DNA from: Sulfuritalea sp.
Lineage (GTDB): Bacteria > Pseudomonadota > Gammaproteobacteria > Burkholderiales > Rhodocyclaceae
Length of the DNA stretch: 41,314 nucleotides
Direction: 5' to 3'
Assembly (NCBI GenBank): GCA_021738385.1
Contig: JAIPCF010000017.1
Coordinates: 1 to 41,314 of the forward strand
Below are positions 1 to 9,057 of this stretch, one piece after another (within the stretch, counting starts at the first letter, position 1; every line of letters starts with the position of its first letter). Below the pieces are notes generated by a model. That model was given only the letters and a program-made list of their open reading frames with translations. It did no database searches and had not been told where the DNA came from. A program made the translations under genes and the position numbers.

Positions 1-371
1 AAGCGCCTGGCATCGGCTTCAGCCAGACGGCGTTGCGCGTCGGCCTGCACCGCCTGCAGGGCAATATCCGCCGGATCAAGCCGGGCCAGCGTCTGCCCCG
101 CCTTCACCGCGGTGCCGACGTCGACCTTGCGCTCGATAATCTTGCCGCCGACGCGAAAAGCCAGCGTGGTTTCGATGCGGGCGCGCACTTCGCCGCTGTA
201 GGCACGGATCGTTGCCGTATGGACGGCCCCCGAAGGGGAATTCCCGTCATGCAAAGCCCCAGCGCCGACTTTTAGCGTGCGCACGACCTTGGGCGGCGCA
301 GCGGGTGGCTCGGCCACGGTGCATGCGGAAACCATGGCGACAACGGGAATCAACAAAAAGACAGATTTCAT
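1..371 (-). CDS. RND efflux periplasmic adaptor (membrane fusion) lipoprotein, second copy, C-terminus cut by window edge
   Basis: Reading leftwards from the ATG at 371, the frame stays open to the window edge (123 codons visible). The product begins with a short hydrophobic signal and a lipobox (VSAC, lipidated Cys about residue 17), so an inner-membrane-anchored periplasmic lipoprotein is expected. Residues about 57-105 carry the first half of a biotinyl-lipoyl-like adaptor domain (YSGEVRARIETTLAFRVGG, then a VGTAVKAGQTLARLDPAD turn), followed by the start of an alpha-helical hairpin rich in A, D, Q and R. It begins only 4 bases after the pump stop codon, so it is the last visible gene of the tetR-adaptor-pump operon. 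Residues about 33-51 are encoded by a segment containing an exact copy of a repeat found elsewhere in intergenic DNA (see repeat at 221-276). By family it links the pump to an outer-membrane channel. Confidence 0.88.
   Translation of the reverse strand, partial: MKSVFLLIPVVAMVSACTVAEPPAAPPKVVRTLKVGAGALHDGNSPSGAVHTATIRAYSGEVRARIETTLAFRVGGKIIERKVDVGTAVKAGQTLARLDPADIALQAVQADAQRRLAEADARR
221..276 (-). repeat. Dispersed repeat copy inside the coding sequence of the second efflux adaptor
   Basis: On the minus strand this stretch holds TAAAAGTCGGCGCTGG (exact at 261-276, or one base to either side), identical over 16 bases to the intergenic repeat at 9171-9186 and over 15 bases to the one at 13251-13265. 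It is followed by small palindromes (GGGAATTCCC, and CCCC-GAA-GGGG at 228-238). It keeps the adaptor frame open and encodes roughly residues 33-51, in the linker between the lipobox and the lipoyl domain. The outer limits of the element are uncertain. Confidence 0.6.
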
Positions 372-375
372 GGCG

Positions 376-3300
376 CTACTCCGGAAGCGTTACTGGGCGG
401 TGACTGCGACGCATAAACATCCAATATAGAAGTGGCATGACGAACAGGGTCAGTACCGTGGAGAAGCCGAGACCCCAGACGATGGATGCCGCCACCGGGC
501 CCCACAGCAACGAATAGCCACCCAGGCCAAAAGCCAGCGAGAACAAGCCGCCGATCGTCGTCACTGACGTGATCAAAATCGGCACTACCCGCCGCCGCGC
601 GGCATACACCGCGGCATGCAGCACGCCCATACCGCCTTCCAGGCGTTCATTGGCGGCGGAGATCAGCACAATCGCCGAATTCACCGCGATCCCTGTCAGC
701 GCGATAACGCCGTAAAGCGTATACAGGGACAAGGGAATGCGCGCCACGATCAAACCCAGCACCACGCCGGTAAATGCCAGTGGCACCGTGACGAGAATCA
801 ACAATGGCTGGAAATAGCTCTTGAATTGCGTGGCGAGAATCAGGTAAATGAGTCCCAAGCCCATCAGGAACAGCAGTGCCATAGCGTCGAGACTTTCCTG
901 AATATCGTCAAGTTCCCCGGAAAAATCAATGTCGGTGCTGGGGAACTGCGTCGCGAGCTTTTTCCACTCTGCGGCAATGATCTTGTTGGCCTCGACGGTA
1001 TCGGTCAGCTTCTTGTCGAGATCGGCTTCCACCGTGATCGCACGGCGCAGGTTGTAGTGTTTGATCACACCCTTGCCGATATGTGTCTCTTCCGTGACCA
1101 GCGTGCGCAAGGTAGTCGTCCCGCCCGAGGGCAAGGCCACGGGATCGTCGAGCAGGCGTGTGATGTCGGCGCCGACCGTGCCGTCCGCACGATGCTGGGT
1201 ACGCACTCTCAGTTCAACTTTCTCGCCCTTGTCGCGCATGGTCGCAATAATCTCGCCATCGGCATGCAGGCGCACCAGTCGCGCCACGTGCGCTGCGTTG
1301 AGACCGGCGGCACGAAGGGCGACCCGATCCAGTGCCAGCACCAGTTCGGGACGTCCCGGCACATCGTCATCGGCCACATTCTTTGAGCCCGGTACGGCCT
1401 GCACCACCTTGAGCAGCGCATCCGCGGCGGCGCGCAGCTCTTCCGGTTCGTCGCCGCGCACCCGCGCCTTGATCGGCTTGGCCAGCGGCGGCCCGCCCGA
1501 AATCATGGTGAATGTGATCTTGCCGGGCGTCGGTAACGCCTCGATTTCAGCACGCATGCTTTCGACAATTTCTTCGGTGCCGCGTCCGCCGTCTTTGGGA
1601 TTCAGCGAGACGGTCACCTGCCCGTACGACGCTCCATACAGCGGCTCGGTATCCGAGAACTTGACTCCTGCGTACGAGGCCAGATTTCGCGCCTCACCCG
1701 GCTTGAGATGCTTGCTCACCGCTGCTTCCAAGCGCTGCGCGTTGACCAGGGTTTGTTCGATCGGAGCACCGGCCGGCATATCGACATTGACGTAGAAAAG
1801 CCGCAACGGATCGAAAGCAAAAAACTGTATCCGCACCAGTCCGACGTTGACCGCCACCACCGCCCCCAGCATCAGGGCTACCGCGATAATCAGCGAACGC
1901 TTGGGGCGGCGCAAAACCCACAGGAGGCGAAGCGAATACTTGACGCGCAACCAATGATTGAATCGATCGCGCCAGCTATTCAGGTGTCCGTCACCCACCT
2001 TGGGCGATAGCAGGATCATGTGTGCCGGCATCATCCAGTAGGCTTCAAACAGGCTGATGGTCAGCGCCAGAGTCACCACGAAAGGAATTACAAACATGAA
2101 CTTGCCGACGATACCCGGCAACAGCATCAGTGGCAGAAAAGCCGCCAGTGTGGTCGCTACCGAGGCCGTCACCGGAGCGAAGACTTCGCGCACACCATTG
2201 ATGGCTGCGTCCAGCACGGCTTCTCCGCGCTGCATTCGGTAGTAAATCGTCTCGACCACCACCACAGCGTCGTCCACCAACATGCCAACCGCGATCACCA
2301 CGCCGAGCAGCACCGAAATGTTCATGGTGTAGCCCATCGCGTTCAATACCGCGAAAGTGCCTGCCAGCGAGAATGGCAGTCCCACACCGACCAGCATCGA
2401 AATCCGCGTGCCGAGAAACAGCCAGCAAATGGCCAGCACCACCAACAGACCTTGCAACGCGTTGCGCTCCATGGTGCCGATGGCCTCGCGCGTCGGTACC
2501 GTCTGGTCATCGAGCAATTGCAGTTTGACGCCCTCGGCAGCAAAGCGCGGGTTCTGCTCCTCAATGAAGGCGGACAGACGCTCCACCAGTTCGAGGGTGT
2601 TGGTACTGCTCTTCTTCGTCACCGCCAGGATCACGGCCGGGTTGCCGCCGTAACTCGCCAGGCTACCGGCATTGGCCCGCCCCCGCGAAACCTCGGCGAC
2701 GCTGCCGAGCGGCGTGGGCTCGCGACGTGTCGCGCTAACCAGGGGAATGCGCGCAATCTCCTCGGGGTCGGCACTTTGTCCGATCATCCTGACCAGCCAG
2801 GCAGTGCGCTCCTCGGCACCGGAGGTCTCAACCTTGCCGGCAAAAGTGTCGCGAAACCAGGCCGAGATGCTGTCAGCGGCATCGGTGGCCGTCAGACCGC
2901 GATTCGCCAACGCCACCGGATCGAGTTCGATTTGCAACTCGGGATCGCGCAAGCCGGTGGCAAACACCTGATCCACGCCCACCATGCGTTCAATCTGATC
3001 CTTGGTCAGGCGCGCCCGATTGCGTAGCAGCTCATCCGCAGCCTGTCCGGTCACCAGCACCATCGCTGTAGGAAAACCGTTCGAGGTGGTGATTTCGATA
3101 ATGCGCGGGTCCTTGGCCTCGGGTGGAAGCTCGCTCTTCGCCTTGTTCTGGATGTCTCGCCGCAGATCGTTGATGCGCTTGTCAAAGGTGCGTTCGTCGA
3201 TATCGCGGAAACGCACCAGGATGGATACGACGTTCTCGCGTGAAGATGACATCACGAAGCGCACATCGGAAATACCCTTGATCGCATCTTCCAGCGGTTT

Positions 3301-3492
3301 GGTCACCCGTTTTTCGACGTCTTCTGCCGACGCGCCCGGCAGTACCGTTGTCACCATCACCCAGTTGAAGTTGATCTCCGGGTCTTGCTCGCGAGGCATT
3401 GTCAGGTAGGCGATTGCACCCATGACCAGCACTACCGCAAAGGCAATGTTCGCCAGCGGATGATTGCGCAGCAGCGCAGCGTAAAACTTCAT
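376..3492 (-). CDS. RND-family multidrug/solvent efflux pump, inner-membrane subunit (AcrB/HAE1-like)
   Basis: A 1038-residue protein of the usual length for AcrB-type pumps. It has TM1 at about residues 12-30, a large periplasmic loop, a TM cluster from about 340, a second TM and loop half, and a C-terminal TM cluster. The TM4 proton-relay pair is visible as GMLVDDAVVVVE (Asp407 and Asp408, the same numbers as AcrB). The TM10 segment reads GIAVNSAIVLISAANE, so the lysine found there in AcrB is absent, as in several HAE1 subfamilies. The pump drives drug or solvent export by proton antiport. It starts 2 bases after the stop of the upstream adaptor and ends 4 bases before the next adaptor, so it is translated from one operon with both. 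The substrate cannot be read from the sequence. Confidence 0.93.
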   Translation of the reverse strand: MKFYAALLRNHPLANIAFAVVLVMGAIAYLTMPREQDPEINFNWVMVTTVLPGASAEDVEKRVTKPLEDAIKGISDVRFVMSSSRENVVSILVRFRDIDERTFDKRINDLRRDIQNKAKSELPPEAKDPRIIEITTSNGFPTAMVLVTGQAADELLRNRARLTKDQIERMVGVDQVFATGLRDPELQIELDPVALANRGLTATDAADSISAWFRDTFAGKVETSGAEERTAWLVRMIGQSADPEEIARIPLVSATRREPTPLGSVAEVSRGRANAGSLASYGGNPAVILAVTKKSSTNTLELVERLSAFIEEQNPRFAAEGVKLQLLDDQTVPTREAIGTMERNALQGLLVVLAICWLFLGTRISMLVGVGLPFSLAGTFAVLNAMGYTMNISVLLGVVIAVGMLVDDAVVVVETIYYRMQRGEAVLDAAINGVREVFAPVTASVATTLAAFLPLMLLPGIVGKFMFVIPFVVTLALTISLFEAYWMMPAHMILLSPKVGDGHLNSWRDRFNHWLRVKYSLRLLWVLRRPKRSLIIAVALMLGAVVAVNVGLVRIQFFAFDPLRLFYVNVDMPAGAPIEQTLVNAQRLEAAVSKHLKPGEARNLASYAGVKFSDTEPLYGASYGQVTVSLNPKDGGRGTEEIVESMRAEIEALPTPGKITFTMISGGPPLAKPIKARVRGDEPEELRAAADALLKVVQAVPGSKNVADDDVPGRPELVLALDRVALRAAGLNAAHVARLVRLHADGEIIATMRDKGEKVELRVRTQHRADGTVGADITRLLDDPVALPSGGTTTLRTLVTEETHIGKGVIKHYNLRRAITVEADLDKKLTDTVEANKIIAAEWKKLATQFPSTDIDFSGELDDIQESLDAMALLFLMGLGLIYLILATQFKSYFQPLLILVTVPLAFTGVVLGLIVARIPLSLYTLYGVIALTGIAVNSAIVLISAANERLEGGMGVLHAAVYAARRRVVPILITSVTTIGGLFSLAFGLGGYSLLWGPVAASIVWGLGFSTVLTLFVMPLLYWMFMRRSHRPVTLPE

Positions 3493-3494
3493 TG

Positions 3495-4550
3495 CTACTT
3501 CCTGGCCGGCTGCACGGAAACGAGCATGCCATCTTGCAGCGCGTTTCGGCCCTGTTGCACCACCATGCTGCCAGGCGGCAGATCAAGTGGAGCGGGGCGA
3601 CCTTCCTGTGCGCCTTCTATCGCGACAAAGCGTGCCTTGTTCGCGTCCAGCAGGAAGACGCCGTAACGGCCATCACGCCGCACAATCAGATCAGACGGAA
3701 TATGTGCCTGGGTATCGAGCCACATCAGTCGCCCCTCGCGGCCCGGCGGTGGCGGAGTGGAAACAAATGAGAAACGTGCTTCGACGGTTCGTGCCTCGCG
3801 ACTGATGGCGTCGGAAACCTGCAAAGTTTTCAGCGCATGACTCACTCCACCCGCGACAAATTCAGCAGACTTGGCCTGCGCCAGGCTCGCCGCATCGCGC
3901 GCCTGCACCTGCGCAACAAGTTGTAAATCGCTGATGTCAGCTAAGGTCAGCAGCGGGGAGCCCGGCGCAGTAATCTCGCCCACTTGTCCGTTGCGTACCC
4001 TCACGATCGCATCAAACGGTGCGCGCAGTGTTGTTTTCTCCACACCGCGTGCTGCGGTGGCACGCGCCGCCATCGCGGCGCGGGTGTCTGCCTCTGCAAC
4101 CACCAGCTCCGTCTCTCTTTGAGTCAAAGCTTCGGCAGAAATGAAATTCTTCTCGCGCAGACTGCGCGCCCGCTGCGCCTGGGCTAGAACCTGAGCTGTT
4201 CTTGCTTTCGCCTGTGCCAACGCAGCATCCGCGCGCGCGAGGGCAAGCTCGGCGTCTCGCACATCCAGTCGGGCGACAATCTGGTTTTTTTGAACCCGGT
4301 CACCCGCATCCACCGGAATTGCCACAATGCGTGATGAAACTTCAGCCGCCAACCGGGTTTCATTCTTGCCAAGCACGCTTGCCGGCGCCTCACGCTGCGG
4401 ATAGCTGCGCAGTGTTTCGTAGGCTGCAGCAGTTACCGATGGCGCAGGTAGAAGCGGCTTGGTCGCTTCGACATCATTGTCACCGCATGCGGCAAGCAAT
4501 AGCGGCAGGCTCAGGGCCAGCAGGAGGGTGGGTTGGAGGGCGGGTTTCAC
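3495..4550 (-). CDS. RND efflux periplasmic adaptor lipoprotein (HlyD/AcrA-like), first copy
   Basis: The protein is 351 residues if started at GTG 4550. That start overlaps the tetR stop as GTGA and has a strong Shine-Dalgarno GAGGAG about 9 bases upstream. A longer open frame upstream (to 4658) overlaps tetR coding sequence and lacks any lipoprotein logic. The signal peptide ends in LLLAAC (Cys about residue 22). After it come a lipoyl half-domain (RLAAEVSSRIVAIPVDAGD), a coiled-coil hairpin rich in Ala, Arg and Gln with SLREKNFISAEALTQRETEL, the second lipoyl half (APFDAIVRVRNGQVGEI), then beta-barrel and membrane-proximal domains. It acts as the periplasmic bridge of the pump encoded directly downstream. 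Together with the lipoprotein adaptor at 1-371 it gives this pump two different adaptors. Confidence 0.9.
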   Translation of the reverse strand: MKPALQPTLLLALSLPLLLAACGDNDVEATKPLLPAPSVTAAAYETLRSYPQREAPASVLGKNETRLAAEVSSRIVAIPVDAGDRVQKNQIVARLDVRDAELALARADAALAQAKARTAQVLAQAQRARSLREKNFISAEALTQRETELVVAEADTRAAMAARATAARGVEKTTLRAPFDAIVRVRNGQVGEITAPGSPLLTLADISDLQLVAQVQARDAASLAQAKSAEFVAGGVSHALKTLQVSDAISREARTVEARFSFVSTPPPPGREGRLMWLDTQAHIPSDLIVRRDGRYGVFLLDANKARFVAIEGAQEGRPAPLDLPPGSMVVQQGRNALQDGMLVSVQPARK

Positions 4551-5203
4551 TTGGCTTTTCTCCTCTGACTCGGCACGGCCGGTGTTGCCAGTCCTGTCAA
4601 AGCCAGATCTAGATGGGTGTTCAGGTAAGTCTCGGGGTCGTGCGAATTGCCGCAACAAATACCGAGCGAATAGCGCCAGATCATCATCATCAACACCGGA
4701 GCAAACAGCACATCGATGACGATCTCAATATTCACCGCACGAAATTCACCCGAGTTGATGCCCCTTTGCAAAGTGCGCCGCATCAGGTCTCGTCCGCGCA
4801 CGATAACTGCCTCGTTGTAATAGGACGCCAGCTCGGGGAAATTTCCCGCCTCGCTGATGATTAGTTTCGGAATGCCGCCCAGATGGGTATTGCCTATTTT
4901 TTGCCACCACACCTGCAACAGCGTATGCAGAAGATCGGCGCTGCTACCCTCAAAACTGTCTATCAATCCGGCACCTGCCTCCAGAACCGGCACGATGCCT
5001 TCCTGAACCACCGCCTTGAACAGTGCCTCCTTGCTGTCGAAATAGAGATACAGCGTGCCTTTTGACACTCCGGCACGCGCTGCAACATCCTCCAGCCGGG
5101 TGCCGACGAAGCCCTTTTCCACAAATAGCTCGAGTGCCGCAGCCATGAGTTCTGAAGGACGCGCTTCTTTGCGGCGTTGACGAGACAGGGCTTGTGCGTT
5201 CAT
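4547..5203 (-). CDS. TetR/AcrR-family transcriptional repressor of the efflux operon
   Basis: A 218-residue protein. The N-terminal helix-turn-helix lies at about residues 17-63 (AAALELFVEKGFVGTRLED, then ARAGVSKGTLYLYFDSKEAL), the classic TetR signature. The rest is an all-helical ligand-binding and dimerisation domain with the TetR_C look (WWQKIGNTHLGGIPKLI, EAGNFPELASYYNEAVIVRG). The gene is first in its operon, and its stop overlaps the start of the first adaptor. A 14-bp perfect palindrome overlaps the likely transcription start, so the simplest reading is autorepression of the whole tetR-adaptor-pump-adaptor operon, relieved by a pump substrate. The ATG at 5203 has only a weak purine-rich ribosome site (AAGAA). 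Confidence 0.92.
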   Translation of the reverse strand: MNAQALSRQRRKEARPSELMAAALELFVEKGFVGTRLEDVAARAGVSKGTLYLYFDSKEALFKAVVQEGIVPVLEAGAGLIDSFEGSSADLLHTLLQVWWQKIGNTHLGGIPKLIISEAGNFPELASYYNEAVIVRGRDLMRRTLQRGINSGEFRAVNIEIVIDVLFAPVLMMMIWRYSLGICCGNSHDPETYLNTHLDLALTGLATPAVPSQRRKAK

Positions 5204-5223
5204 TCGTGAATTCTTATTTACTA

Positions 5224-5237
5224 ACTGACCGGTCAGT
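5224..5237. promoter_or_regulatory. TetR-type operator, perfect palindrome
   Basis: ACTGACCGGTCAGT reads the same on both strands over 14 bases. It sits directly after the -10 box of the minus-strand promoter and about 20 bases before the tetR ATG, covering the expected transcription start. Sites of this form (TGACCGGTCA core) are typical for AcrR/TetR autorepressors. Binding by the adjacent TetR protein is inferred. Confidence 0.8.
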
Positions 5238-5238
5238 C

Positions 5239-5266
5239 ATTATAGGGATTCTTTCCATCAGGTCAA
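5239..5266 (-). promoter_or_regulatory. Sigma-70 promoter of the tetR-efflux operon
   Basis: On the minus strand there is a -35 TTGACC (5261-5266) and a perfect -10 TATAAT (5239-5244), separated by 16 bases. The predicted start, about 5232, lies inside the palindromic operator. This is the best sigma-70 promoter I can see in the window. Confidence 0.75.
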
Positions 5267-5281
5267 GATCGTCACAAATGC

Positions 5282-5452
5282 CTATCGAGATCGGCTGGAC
5301 CGGCCGAAACTGCCTTGGGGTCGCCCCATCACCTTGCGCATCAATCGCCGAAGCGCGATCGAATCAACATAGCCGACGCGCTCGGCCACCTGCTCAACCG
5401 TCAGCTCGCTGTTTTCCAACAGAACGCATGCGCGCCCTGGCCAGCAATCAGT
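5282..5452 (-). pseudogene. C-terminal remnant of an AraC-family (GlxA-like) transcriptional regulator
   Basis: The minus-strand frame ending at 5282 encodes LLENSELTVEQVAERVGYVD followed by SIALRRLMRKVMG, which is the second helix-turn-helix of an AraC/XylS-type DNA-binding domain as found in GlxA-type regulators. Only about the last 50 residues are present. The amidase-like sensor half and the first helix-turn-helix are missing, and there is no convincing start or ribosome site. The fragment ends at about 5440-5455, where the oppositely oriented hydrolase remnant begins. It is best read as a relic. Confidence 0.72.
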
Positions 5453-5454
5453 CG

Positions 5455-5976
5455 AGTCCCGTGACATTGTGGTTCCGCGCGCTAGCACGGCTGGCACACG
5501 CGGAGTGCGGCGGTCCGGGCGCGGGGGCGATTGGCATGTGTTTCACTGGCAACTTTGCGCTGACAATGATGCCCGAGCCTTCCGTACAGGCGCCGGTCCT
5601 GTCTCAGCCGACACTGCCCCTGGACAACCCCGCCGCACTTGAGACCGCACCGGACGATTTGCTCGCCTTACGACAGCGCCTGGAGCGGGAAGACTTGACC
5701 GTGAAGGCTTACCGCTTCGCCGGCGACAAGTACTGCAAGGCCGAGCGCTTTGCCGCCTATTCGGCAGCGCTCGGCGAGCGCTTCATTCCACACGTACTGC
5801 CCGACAGCGCCGCCAATCGCGACTCGTTCGCGCCGTTTTTCGAACATTTGGTGGCAAGCCCCCACAGCGTGGTAACCGCCCATCTGATCGACGAAGCGGG
5901 CCAGCCAACCATCGCTGCCTGCAACTAGATCCTGGCCTTCTTTGCACATCGGCCGACAAGGCCGAACAGTCAATAG
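5455..5976 (+). pseudogene. Dienelactone-hydrolase-like gene, N-terminally truncated and with a premature stop
   Basis: From about 5461 the plus strand encodes VTLWFRALARLAHAECGG, then GAGAIGMCFTGNFALTM. The GxCxxG nucleophile elbow (Cys) is that of the dienelactone hydrolase alpha/beta-hydrolase family. It continues to a C-terminal part with PVLSQPTLPLD and SPHSVVTAHLIDEAG. The N-terminal half (roughly 100 or more residues before the elbow) is missing. A TAG at 5926-5928 interrupts the frame just before a plausible C-terminal helix (ILAFFAHR), and the next stop is at 5974-5976, so the gene also carries a likely nonsense change. Upstream in-frame ATGs run into the AraC relic and the operator region and do not restore a hydrolase N-terminus. 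Confidence 0.7.
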
Positions 5977-6077
5977 TTCAAGCGCGAACGACGCCCCGAC
6001 GCCCGGCCTATAAAAAATCTGCGCTGATGAAGCAAAGCGCTACAAGGCGGTCGAGCAAAAGACTCTCAGCTTTGCAG

Positions 6078-6102
6078 ACCTGGTATTCCGCTTCGCGGGC
6101 AG
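6078..6102 (+). repeat. 25-bp repeat shared with 13278-13302
   Basis: This stretch and the one at 13278-13302 match at 24 of 25 bases (core ATTCCGCTTCGCGGGCAG). Both lie in noncoding DNA a short distance after an AAAA-T-tcGGCGCTG-like motif (here the diverged AAAAAATCTGCGCTG near 6014). The rest of 5977-6173 holds no gene that I can support. Confidence 0.55.
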
Positions 6103-6173
6103 ATCTCGTCGCCGTAGCGGATGGTGATATGGCAACGGGTCTGGAGTGCTACCCAAAAAATTTCCGGTACTGC

Positions 6174-7139
<966 letters not shown>

Positions 7140-7362
7140 TTAGTGACAAAACAGATTAAATGCCAACCGCTTCTTCTCGTGTTTTTTATTGATGCCAGTC
7201 GGCAGAAGAGCGCAACCAGTGTAGCAACGATTCTGCGCTACTCAGACATTCCGCATGCTGCTATAACGGCACTTCCCGGGTGATTCTTTAGCCCGCCTCC
7301 AGTCCCGGCAGAATCGCGTACCATTTGATCGCAATCCTCAGCACTACTGGAAGGACACCACC

Positions 7363-8403
7363 ATGCGCATTGAAGAAGAGCTGAAACTCGACTTTCAGGA
7401 CGTCCTCATACGGCCCAAGCGCTCGACGCTGACTTCGCGCTCGGAAGTCGATATTTCTCGTGAGTTTGTTTTTCGCCACTCGGAACGCAAGTATCGCGGC
7501 GTACCCGTCATCGCCGCCAATATGGACACGGTAGGCACCTTCGAAATGGCGCAGGCGCTGAACAGGTACCAGCTCGCAACGGCTTTGCACAAGCACTACG
7601 GCGAAGCGGAACTGGCAAGTTTCTTCCTCAAACTACCGGAAGCATCGGCAGTATTCTATTCAATGGGCATCACCACTGAGGACTACGAGAAGTTCTGCCG
7701 CGTCAAAAAGCAAGTCGGCGACGCCATCGCCTACGTCTGCGTCGATGTCGCCAACGGCTATACCAAGTCCTTCGTCGACTTCCTGCACAAGCTGCGCGAC
7801 GCCCACCCGCAGATCACCATCATGGCCGGCAATGTGGTCACCGGCGAAATGGCCGAGGAGCTGGTTCTCGACGGTGCCGACATCGTCAAGGTCGGCATCG
7901 GTCCCGGCTCGGTATGCACCACGCGCAAGATGACCGGCATCGGCTACCCGCAACTCTCGGCCATCATCGAATGCGCGGACGCGGCTCACGGTCTGGGCGG
8001 ACTGATCTGCGCCGACGGCGGCTGCACCTCGCCGGGCGATCTGGCCAAGGCCTTCGGCGGTGGCGCCGACTTCATCATGCTCGGCGGCATGCTTGCCGGC
8101 CACGACGAATGCATGGGCGAAGTGGTCGAACAGGACGGCGCGCGCAAGCTGCGCTTCTACGGCATGAGCTCGCGCACGGCCATGGACAAACATGCCGGCG
8201 GAGTCGCCAACTACCGCGCCTCCGAAGGCAAGGAAGTGCTGCTCGACCATCGCGGCCCGGTCGAAAACACCGTGCAGGAAATCCTTGGCGGCGTGCGCTC
8301 GGCCTGTACCTATGTCGGCGCCCACAAACTGCGCGAACTTTCGAAACGTACCACCTTCATCCGCGTCGCGCGCCAGCTCAACGAAGTGTTCGGCCAGTCG
8401 TAA
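7363..8403 (+). CDS. guaC: GMP reductase
   Basis: A 346-residue protein, one residue shorter than E. coli GuaC. It converts GMP to IMP with NADPH, releasing ammonia, in purine salvage. The IMPDH/GMPR TIM-barrel is recognisable from [20 protein letters not shown] onward. The catalytic loop [15 protein letters not shown] places the nucleophile at Cys185. The phosphate-binding GGMLAGHDE and the [14 protein letters not shown] flap segment follow, and there are no CBS domains, which favours GuaC over GuaB. A ribosome site AAGGA lies about 9 bases before the ATG. The next gene starts 6 bases after the stop, so co-transcription with the esterase is likely. Confidence 0.95.
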   Translation: MRIEEELKLDFQDVLIRPKRSTLTSRSEVDISREFVFRHSERKYRGVPVIAANMDTVGTFEMAQALNRYQLATALHKHYGEAELASFFLKLPEASAVFYSMGITTEDYEKFCRVKKQVGDAIAYVCVDVANGYTKSFVDFLHKLRDAHPQITIMAGNVVTGEMAEELVLDGADIVKVGIGPGSVCTTRKMTGIGYPQLSAIIECADAAHGLGGLICADGGCTSPGDLAKAFGGGADFIMLGGMLAGHDECMGEVVEQDGARKLRFYGMSSRTAMDKHAGGVANYRASEGKEVLLDHRGPVENTVQEILGGVRSACTYVGAHKLRELSKRTTFIRVARQLNEVFGQS

Positions 8404-8409
8404 GCGCTG

Positions 8410-9048
8410 ATGAGCAAGTCGATCATGTTCGCGCGTTTCCTCCTCGCGCTATTGGCGCTGTTGCTGGCAGCCGCCTGCAGCGAACCGAAGCTGGACGCAT
8501 TGCCGGCCGGCACCCGCGTGCTGGCACTCGGCGATAGTCTCACCGCACCGCACGGGGTCCAGCCCGGCGAAGACTGGCCGACCCTGCTTGGGCAAAAAAC
8601 CGGCTGGGCCGTAATCAATGGCGGCGTCAGCGGCAACACCAGCGCCCAGGCTCTCGACCGCCTGCCCGCTCTGCTCGAACAGCACGATCCGCAACTGGTG
8701 CTGATCACCCTGGGCGGCAACGACATGCTGCGCCGCCAGCCGCAAGGACAGACGGTGACCAACCTGGGACGAATGATCGACCTGGTCAAAGCGCACGGTG
8801 CCAAGGCGGTATTGCTCGCCACCCCGAAACCCAGTATTGCCGGCGCCGTTTTCAACAACCTGTCGCCGCCTGATTTCTACGCCGAGGTCGCCAAGCAGTA
8901 CCAGATTCCCCTGATCGCCGAGGCCCTGCCCGAAGTGCTTTCGGATACCAACCTCAAGGGCGACCAGCTGCACCCGAATGCCGCCGGGCATGCGCTGCTG
9001 GCGACGAAGATTTTTGAGGCGCTGAGGGAAATCGGCTACGCGAAATAA
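8410..9048 (+). CDS. GDSL/SGNH-family esterase (TesA-like arylesterase), predicted lipoprotein
   Basis: A 212-residue protein. The N-terminus is a lipoprotein signal (LLALLLAAAC, Cys23), so it is probably anchored in the envelope. The SGNH blocks are complete: block I LALGDSLT (Ser43), block II around NGGVSGNTS, block III GGND (Asn104) and block V DQLHPN (Asp185 and His188). This is the TesA/arylesterase group, which hydrolyses short acyl esters or acyl-CoA thioesters. E. coli TesA has a cleaved signal rather than a lipobox. It follows guaC by 6 bases, with no functional link I can see. The repeat element begins 10 bases after its stop. Confidence 0.9.
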   Translation: MSKSIMFARFLLALLALLLAAACSEPKLDALPAGTRVLALGDSLTAPHGVQPGEDWPTLLGQKTGWAVINGGVSGNTSAQALDRLPALLEQHDPQLVLITLGGNDMLRRQPQGQTVTNLGRMIDLVKAHGAKAVLLATPKPSIAGAVFNNLSPPDFYAEVAKQYQIPLIAEALPEVLSDTNLKGDQLHPNAAGHALLATKIFEALREIGYAK

Positions 9049-9057
9049 GTGTGAATA

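Noticed and set aside
2020-3027. A 335-codon open frame opposite the RND pump
   Set aside because: It is a His/Gln/Arg-rich antisense shadow of the pump gene, with no family resemblance and no ribosome site.
5194-5460. N-terminal part of the open frame leading into the hydrolase relic, beginning inside tetR
   Set aside because: It crosses the tetR promoter, the operator and the antisense of the AraC relic, and its residues do not resemble a hydrolase N-terminus.
8410-8991. Antisense frames across the esterase gene and guaC as possible regulatory genes
   Set aside because: They follow the codon periodicity of the real genes and lack starts with ribosome sites.
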